The position numbers and the translations under genes are program-made. From contig DJYV01000029.1 in the NCBI GenBank assembly GCA_002448555.1, positions 1-11,086 on the forward strand: a stretch of 11,086 nucleotides of DNA, written 5' to 3'. This stretch comes from Flavobacteriales bacterium UBA6969 (GTDB lineage: Bacteria > Bacteroidota > Bacteroidia > Flavobacteriales_D > Sanyastnellaceae). Below, piece by piece: positions 7,366-11,086 of this stretch. Each line of letters begins with the position of its first letter. Position 1 is the first letter of the stretch. The notes beneath the pieces were generated by a model. It saw only the letters and a list, made by a program, of their open reading frames with translations. It did not search any database and was not told the DNA's origin.

Positions 7366-7453
7366 GGAACCAAACTACGGGCTGGCCGCGTCTTGTCGCT
7401 GAAGCACCCTCCTAATTGTTCACACGAATGGGCGCATAAACAGGCCTCGGGAA

Positions 7454-8464
7454 TCAGTCGTTCCAAACGACGTCGAGGACCGTGTTGCCGACGGCCTCGA
7501 GGGTCGCGGTGCTGATGATGGACAGGTTGTCGGCGTGGGTGTGGTGGAAGGGGCCATAGCCCATCGGCAGCACTTGCACTTGGTAATGAACGATGTTGGC
7601 CGATGGAATTCCGGCGAACTCCGAGACGAACAGGTTATCGTCGATGGTCTCAGGCGTCACGTCTCGTTTGAAATAGTCACCGTACCCTAAGCGCTCGGCG
7701 GACTCCCACAGGCGCTTAACGACCGTTGGTGCATACGCCATAGAGGTGCCTTCTTTATTGAAGACTGCGCCTTCAGCACCCACCATGTCCAGGAGGATTC
7801 CGTACTTGGCGTTGTACCCGATGCGGTGGGGCTGATTGGCCCAGTATTGGCTACCGAGGCACCACGTCAAGGCGGAGTTTTGGTTTTTCTCACCCCACTC
7901 GGGGGTGCCGTAATCCTCGGCATCGAAAAAGACGATGTCCACGCCCACGTCCAACGTCGAATCCGCCCCAAGGAGGCGCGCAATTTCCAGCAGCACACCC
8001 ACGCCCGAACCCCCGTCATTGGCACCATCGATGGGTTCGCGCATGCGCAGCGTATCCTTATCGGCGAAGGGACGCGTGTCCCAGTGAGCAAAAAGCAAGA
8101 TGCGTTCCCGGTTCTCCGGTCGGAACTGGCCGATGATGTTGCGGATGCGCAGAATGGTTCCGTCGTACGCCCGAACCAAGCCAGGCTGTTCAATGACATC
8201 GGCGCCATGCCTGGTCAATTCACGGGATAGCCAATCCCCGCAGGCGACGTGCTCAGGGGTATTGGGAACGCGCGGTCCGAATGCGACTTGTTGAGCGATG
8301 TACGCGTAGGCGGAATCGGCATTGAATGCCGGCGCTTCGACGCGGGCTTTTTGGATTTTGGTCGGTTTGGGGGTTGAGCGCGGGGCAGCAGGTTCACCGC
8401 CGCAACGCACAAGCAGCAATGCAGCCAAGCCGAGGAGGAATGCGGATGTCAGTCGCGTTCCCAT
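7454..8464 (-). CDS. Glutaminyl-peptide cyclotransferase-like M28 lipoprotein
   Basis: The 336-residue product belongs to the zinc-dependent M28 fold in the Bacteroidota glutaminyl cyclase branch, whose members convert N-terminal glutamine of exported proteins to pyroglutamate. Visible metal and active-site positions are HWD (His127, Asp129), GANDGGSGVG (Asp150), FFDAEDYG (Glu183), LLDMVGA (Asp226) and FHHTHADN (His310). WCLGSQYWA (201-209), which I recall from these cyclases rather than from aminopeptidases, favours a cyclase. A hydrophobic N-terminus ends in LVRC (Cys21); arginine just before the cysteine is unusual for a lipobox, so the protein may be lipidated or merely membrane-anchored. 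The GGEPAAPRSTPKP linker lacks an acidic surface-export signal. The ATG lies inside the end of cysS (16-base overlap), which points to translational coupling. An M28 aminopeptidase role is the alternative. Confidence 0.88.
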   Translation of the reverse strand: MGTRLTSAFLLGLAALLLVRCGGEPAAPRSTPKPTKIQKARVEAPAFNADSAYAYIAQQVAFGPRVPNTPEHVACGDWLSRELTRHGADVIEQPGLVRAYDGTILRIRNIIGQFRPENRERILLFAHWDTRPFADKDTLRMREPIDGANDGGSGVGVLLEIARLLGADSTLDVGVDIVFFDAEDYGTPEWGEKNQNSALTWCLGSQYWANQPHRIGYNAKYGILLDMVGAEGAVFNKEGTSMAYAPTVVKRLWESAERLGYGDYFKRDVTPETIDDNLFVSEFAGIPSANIVHYQVQVLPMGYGPFHHTHADNLSIISTATLEAVGNTVLDVVWND

Positions 8465-9969
8465 GTGCTTCCGTCTTTGCTGTCCTTGATGGAAATACCC
8501 AAGGCGCCAAGGGCATCGCGGATGGCATCGGCTGTGCCCCAGTCCCTGTTGGTTTTAGCGTTGCCGCGCAATTCGACCAAGAGATCGAGCAGGGCGCCGG
8601 ACTCGCCTTCGCTGCCGCCGCTTGTTTCGTCTTCCCGGATCAAGCCAAGCACGTCGAAAACGTAGCCGTTGAGGAGCTGGACCAACGCCGCTTTCTGGCC
8701 AGCATCAATGGCGATCCGGTCGGACGCAATGCTGTTGACGAGTTTGACGGCGTCGAACAAAACGCTAATCAAAATGGGGGTATTGAAATCATCGCCCATG
8801 GCCTCGCTGCACCGCTTGGCCAAGGCTGCTGTGTTCACGTCGGGATTCGGTGCATCCAAGGTCGTGGGCAGTCCTTCCAATGCGGCCATGGCGCTCATCA
8901 GTCGGTCGAGGCCTTTCTCCGCCGCCTGCAGGGCTTCATTGGAGAAATCCAGGGTGGAGGCGTAATGGCCTTGCAACATGAAAAACCGCACGGTCATCGG
9001 GGAGTACCCGCGTTCGAGCAAGGCGTGGTTTCCGGTAATCAATTCTTCGGGCGTGAAACCATTGCCTTCTGATTTGGCCATTTTGCGTCCGTTGACGGTC
9101 AGCATGTTGCCGTGCATCCAGTACCGAACGGAATGGGCTTCACCGGTTGCTCCCGTGTTTTGCGCGATTTCGCATTCGTGGTGGGGAAACTTCAGGTCCA
9201 TGCCACCGCCGTGGATGTCGAACTGGGTTCCGAGGTACTTGGTGCTCATCACAGAGCATTCGAGGTGCCACCCGGGGAAGCCATCGCTCCAAGGCGAAGG
9301 CCACTTCATCAAGTGCGACGCATCGGCCTTTTTCCACAAGGCAAAATCCAACGGGTCGTTTTTCTCGTCTTGCCCGTCGAGGGAACGCGTGTTGTTGAGG
9401 AGGTCGTCGATTTTACGGCCGGAGAGCGCGCCGTAATCGTGGTCTTCGTTGTATTTGCGCACGTTGAAGTAGACGCTGCCGTTCGATTCATAGGCGTAGC
9501 CGCGATCGAGGATGGCCTTGATCATTCCGATTTGTTCGACGATGTGGCCGGTGGCACTGGGCTCGATGGACGGCGACTTCATGTTGAAGACGCGCATGAC
9601 ATCGTGAAAGTCGTTGGTGTACTTCTGGACAATCTCCATCGGCTCGAGGTTTTCGAGTCGAGCCTTCTTGCCGATTTTGTCCTCTCCGTCGTCGGAGTCT
9701 CCGGTCAAGTGACCAACATCCGTGATGTTCCGAACGTAGCGTACCTGGTAGCCGAGAAACGAGAGGTACCGGTACACCACATCGAACGTCAGGAATGTGC
9801 GAACGTTCCCGAGGTGCACGTTGCTGTACACCGTCGGGCCACAGACGTACATGCCGACGTAAGGGGCATTCAGGGGTTCGAAACGTTCCTTTTTCCGGCT
9901 GAGGGAATTGCCGATGTGCAGGTCACCTGCAAAAGGCGACAGGGCTTCGGAGGAATGGGGGGCGTCCAT
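8449..9969 (-). CDS. cysS: Cysteinyl-tRNA synthetase
   Basis: CysRS attaches cysteine to tRNA-Cys. The 506-residue product is somewhat longer than the E. coli enzyme (461 residues). The class I signatures are HLGN (52-55, the HIGH motif within YVCGPTVYSNVHLGNVRT) and KMAKS (296-300, the KMSKS loop). The zinc ligands that bind the cysteine substrate are all present: Cys43, Cys238, His263 and Glu267. A DALR-type helical domain follows (about 350-440), and the C-terminus ends STWERD. The frame is open to 10035. ATG 9969 is preferred because the upstream 22 codons do not resemble the family and run through the intergenic repeat, whereas NSLSRKKERFEPLN follows soon after 9969. The stop overlaps the cyclase start by 16 bases. 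No TAnnTTTG promoter is visible immediately upstream; instead there is a structured leader (9984-10088). Confidence 0.97.
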   Translation of the reverse strand: MDAPHSSEALSPFAGDLHIGNSLSRKKERFEPLNAPYVGMYVCGPTVYSNVHLGNVRTFLTFDVVYRYLSFLGYQVRYVRNITDVGHLTGDSDDGEDKIGKKARLENLEPMEIVQKYTNDFHDVMRVFNMKSPSIEPSATGHIVEQIGMIKAILDRGYAYESNGSVYFNVRKYNEDHDYGALSGRKIDDLLNNTRSLDGQDEKNDPLDFALWKKADASHLMKWPSPWSDGFPGWHLECSVMSTKYLGTQFDIHGGGMDLKFPHHECEIAQNTGATGEAHSVRYWMHGNMLTVNGRKMAKSEGNGFTPEELITGNHALLERGYSPMTVRFFMLQGHYASTLDFSNEALQAAEKGLDRLMSAMAALEGLPTTLDAPNPDVNTAALAKRCSEAMGDDFNTPILISVLFDAVKLVNSIASDRIAIDAGQKAALVQLLNGYVFDVLGLIREDETSGGSEGESGALLDLLVELRGNAKTNRDWGTADAIRDALGALGISIKDSKDGSTWERD

Positions 9970-9983
9970 GGCTGGGCGTTTGG

Positions 9984-10035
9984 GTGCGGACCGGTGTTCA
10001 GTCGCGAATATCGGAAAGCAAAGACCGGCCCGCAC
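9984..10035 (-). promoter_or_regulatory. Alternative hairpin in the cysS leader, exclusive with the terminator
   Basis: On the minus strand, GTGCGGGCCGGT (10035-10024) can pair with ACCGGTCCGCAC (9995-9984): 12 bp with one G-U and a 28-base loop. The first arm is also the 3' arm of the terminator-like hairpin at 10022-10053, so only one of the two can form at a time. The downstream arm lies 15-26 bases before the cysS ATG. The underlying direct repeat is GCGGACCGGT at 9986-9995 and 10042-10051. On the plus strand the G-U pair becomes a C-A mismatch, which supports an RNA role on the minus strand. The pairing is seen directly; regulation is inference. A paired protein-binding site around the palindrome ACCGGT is another reading. 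Confidence 0.4.
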
Positions 10036-10053
10036 AATGAGGCGGACCGGTCT
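10013..10053 (-). terminator. Terminator-like hairpin between the YwqK-like gene and cysS
   Basis: On the minus strand, AGACCGGTCCGC (10053-10042) pairs with GCGGGCCGGTCT (10033-10022): 12 bp with one G-U and an 8-base loop CTCATTGT. It is followed by TTGCTTTCC, an interrupted U-rich tail. It could end the transcript of the YwqK-like gene, whose stop is about 70 bases upstream, or act as an attenuator within the cysS leader. On the plus strand the stem carries a C-A mismatch and no T-tract follows, so it acts, if at all, on the minus strand. Confidence 0.6.
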
Positions 10054-10066
10054 CCTTGGTCAAGTG

Positions 10067-10088
10067 GGGCCGGCATTCGAGCCAGCCC
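10067..10088 (-). other. Second hairpin in the intergenic RNA upstream of cysS
   Basis: On the minus strand, GGGCTGGC (10088-10081) pairs with GCCGGCCC (10074-10067): 8 bp with one G-U and a TCGAAT loop. No U-tract follows. As with the neighbouring hairpin, the wobble pair survives only in minus-strand RNA. It lies 33 bases after the YwqK-like stop codon and may stabilise that transcript's 3' end or form part of a larger leader structure. Confidence 0.4.
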
Positions 10089-10121
10089 AATCGGCATCAA
10101 GCAGGGATGTCGTGAATGGGT

Positions 10122-10706
10122 TCAGGAGTCACGCTGGACCAGCTTTCCGTTTCGGAAGGTGGTGCGCTGGCTGACCCGGCCTTCGCGGTCGAGTCGGATG
10201 AGGTCGCCGGATTCTTCGCCGTCCTCCAACTCGACGACCATCTCGAGTTGGCCGTTGTCGTGGTAGTGGCGCTGTTGGCCTTGCGCCACACCTTGGCTGT
10301 CAAAAGCGAGTTGTTGCTGGAGCGCTCCATTCGGCCAATACCGAAGCAGCTTGCCGACGTTCATGCCGTACTCCCAACGTCCTTCTTCATAGAGGCGGCC
10401 CTGGATGTCATACAACCGGTAATCGCCAAAGGGCACGCCACCTGAGTAATGGATCTCAGACCGCAGCAGGCCGTTGTTGTGAAAGCGTTTCCAGAGTCCA
10501 TTGCGTTCGCCATCGATGACGGGACCCTCTTCATAGACCGCTTCTGCCGGATAATCCGTGCGGCCGGATTCCTTTCCGAGCACAACGACATGCTTCTCGC
10601 CGGAGACAACAGCAGCGGGATCAGAATGTGGCGCCAGGATCAGGGACCAACCCATCAAAAGGGACCAACCTTGGAGGAGGAGTGGAGCGTACATGTTGCC
10701 CCTCAT
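10122..10706 (-). CDS. Exported MORN/YwqK-like repeat protein
   Basis: The 194-residue product has an N-terminal hydrophobic signal segment (about 5-28, MYAPLLLQGWSLLMGWSLILA) and a mature part made of MORN-variant repeats. Recurring units of the form G-x-W/Y-x-x-Y-x-x-x-G-x-L are seen at about 66-88 (DGERNGLWKRFHNNGLLRSE), 92-110 (PFGDYRLYDIQGRLYEEG), 113-131 (YGMNVGKLLRYWPNGALQ) and 142-158 (QGQQRHYHDNGQL). Automated pipelines often name such proteins 'YwqK family antitoxin'. No toxin gene is adjacent and this protein is predicted to be exported, so an antitoxin role is not supported here; the real function is unknown. The start could be ATG 10706 or ATG 10694. The latter has an AGGGG four bases upstream, but 10706 supplies the basic n-region. 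No own promoter is seen, so it is probably cotranscribed with the dehydrogenase gene 49 bases upstream. Confidence 0.78.
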   Translation of the reverse strand: MRGNMYAPLLLQGWSLLMGWSLILAPHSDPAAVVSGEKHVVVLGKESGRTDYPAEAVYEEGPVIDGERNGLWKRFHNNGLLRSEIHYSGGVPFGDYRLYDIQGRLYEEGRWEYGMNVGKLLRYWPNGALQQQLAFDSQGVAQGQQRHYHDNGQLEMVVELEDGEESGDLIRLDREGRVSQRTTFRNGKLVQRDS

Positions 10707-10755
10707 TACGGCGCGCTCCCCCCCGGGGTTACGCGGCCGAGAAAAAATGTGGAGA

Positions 10756-11086
10756 TCAGTCTGCGGTCTCGGAGATCTTGCCCTTGGCAGCCACCATCCG
10801 GGTGACCAGATCAGACAGCCCCACCTTAGGGGTCCAGCCCCAGTCCGCGCGGGCTGCAGCATCGTCCAGTTCGTCTGGCCAGCCATCCGCGATGACTTGG
10901 CGGAAGTCCGGGATGAACTCCGCTCGGAATTCCGGGACATGCCGGCGGATCTCCGCGAAAAGGGTCTGCGGATCGAAGGACATCCCTTGGATGTTATAGG
11001 CTTCCGCGTTGCGGATGGCGGATGCCGGCGCCGACATGACTTGGAGCATGGCGCCGATGGCGTCTTCCATGTGCATCATGGGCAGG
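10756..11086 (-). CDS. L-threonine 3-dehydrogenase, SDR (GalE-like) type, C-terminal part
   Basis: Only the last 109 codons lie in the window; the gene continues past the right edge. The sequence has the hallmark C-terminus of the NAD-dependent SDR/UDP-galactose-epimerase-like threonine dehydrogenases common in Bacteroidota. These landmarks are LPMMHMEDAI at the window edge, AYNIQGMSFDPQTLFAEIRRHVPEF, FIPDFRQVIADGWPDELDD and AARADWGWTPKVGL. These enzymes oxidise threonine to 2-amino-3-oxobutyrate, which a C-acetyltransferase (Kbl) then splits to glycine and acetyl-CoA. The Rossmann NAD-binding N-terminus and the catalytic YxxxK lie outside the window. A different NAD-dependent epimerase is possible, but the DFRQ.IAD.WP.xLDD motif is quite specific. 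It is probably cotranscribed with the YwqK-like gene. Confidence 0.88.
   Translation of the reverse strand, partial: LPMMHMEDAIGAMLQVMSAPASAIRNAEAYNIQGMSFDPQTLFAEIRRHVPEFRAEFIPDFRQVIADGWPDELDDAAARADWGWTPKVGLSDLVTRMVAAKGKISETAD

Noticed and set aside
7371..7377. TAGTTTG on the minus strand just before the TPR gene as a -7 element
   Set aside because: It is one base shorter than TAnnTTTG, has no suitable -33 TTG, and would place the start at the ATG itself.
10060..10095. tRNA-like 3' end on the minus strand (TCGAAT loop followed by CCCCA)
   Set aside because: The loop is 6 bases rather than 7, the TTC of a T-loop is missing, and no 5' acceptor arm, D arm or anticodon arm can be found upstream. 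It is kept only as a hairpin.
9970..10121. T-box riboswitch in front of cysS
   Set aside because: There is no specifier loop and no T-box sequence before the terminator, the available space is short, and T-boxes are not expected in Bacteroidota.
9112..10266. Long plus-strand open frame (384 codons) opposite cysS and its leader
   Set aside because: It runs antisense to a clear cysteinyl-tRNA synthetase with every catalytic motif. Its translation has no recognisable domain and is a by-product of GC-rich coding DNA. A similar 324-codon frame at 6358-7332 opposite the TPR gene is rejected for the same reason.
10711..10740. C-run and CCCCGGGG palindrome between the dehydrogenase and YwqK-like genes as a terminator
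   Set aside because: The self-pairing is only 4 bp with no loop, and the nearby T-run on the minus strand comes before it, not after it.
1..11086. CRISPR array, insertion sequence, integrase, phage or defence genes
   Set aside because: No regularly spaced repeats, terminal inverted repeats, transposase motifs or att-like duplications were seen; all genes look native and of one base composition.

Overview
The window reads as chromosomal housekeeping DNA from a fairly GC-rich member of the Bacteroidota, most likely Flavobacteriales-like. Three things point that way: TAnnTTTG-type promoter elements and few Shine-Dalgarno sites; typical Bacteroidota versions of several proteins (lipoprotein cyclophilin, lipoprotein M28 glutaminyl cyclase, GalE-like threonine dehydrogenase); and separate pheS and pheT loci. 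I cannot name a genus. I see no mobile element, CRISPR array, phage gene or rRNA.

Layout. Minus strand, 1-2682: the 5' end of a lysophospholipid acyltransferase-like gene lies directly behind pheT (phenylalanyl-tRNA synthetase beta chain). Plus strand, 2833-3304: tRNA-Pro(GGG), an intrinsic terminator, and a 114-residue conserved-looking protein of unknown function. Minus strand, 3312-3689: a small lipoprotein with a carboxypeptidase-regulatory-like beta-sandwich, converging on the previous gene. Plus strand, 3744-5529: a cyclophilin-type peptidyl-prolyl isomerase lipoprotein and pheS, one base apart; their promoter region overlaps the divergent lipoprotein promoter. Minus strand, 5539-7365: a secreted or membrane TPR protein whose C-terminus looks like a decayed histidine-kinase ATPase domain. 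Minus strand, 7454-9969: cysS overlapping a glutaminyl-peptide cyclotransferase-like M28 lipoprotein gene by 16 bases. Minus strand, 9984-10088: a strongly structured leader/intergenic RNA. Minus strand, 10122-11086: an exported MORN/YwqK-like repeat protein and the 3' end of an SDR-type L-threonine 3-dehydrogenase.

Functionally the window is dominated by translation (both PheRS subunits, CysRS, a proline tRNA) and by cell-envelope protein maturation (cyclophilin, glutaminyl cyclase). The least ordinary item is the 9984-10053 region in front of cysS. One RNA arm there can form either of two mutually exclusive 12-bp hairpins, one of them terminator-like, and both keep their G-U pair only on the strand that is transcribed into cysS. 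The degenerate kinase-like TPR protein is the second most interesting item.
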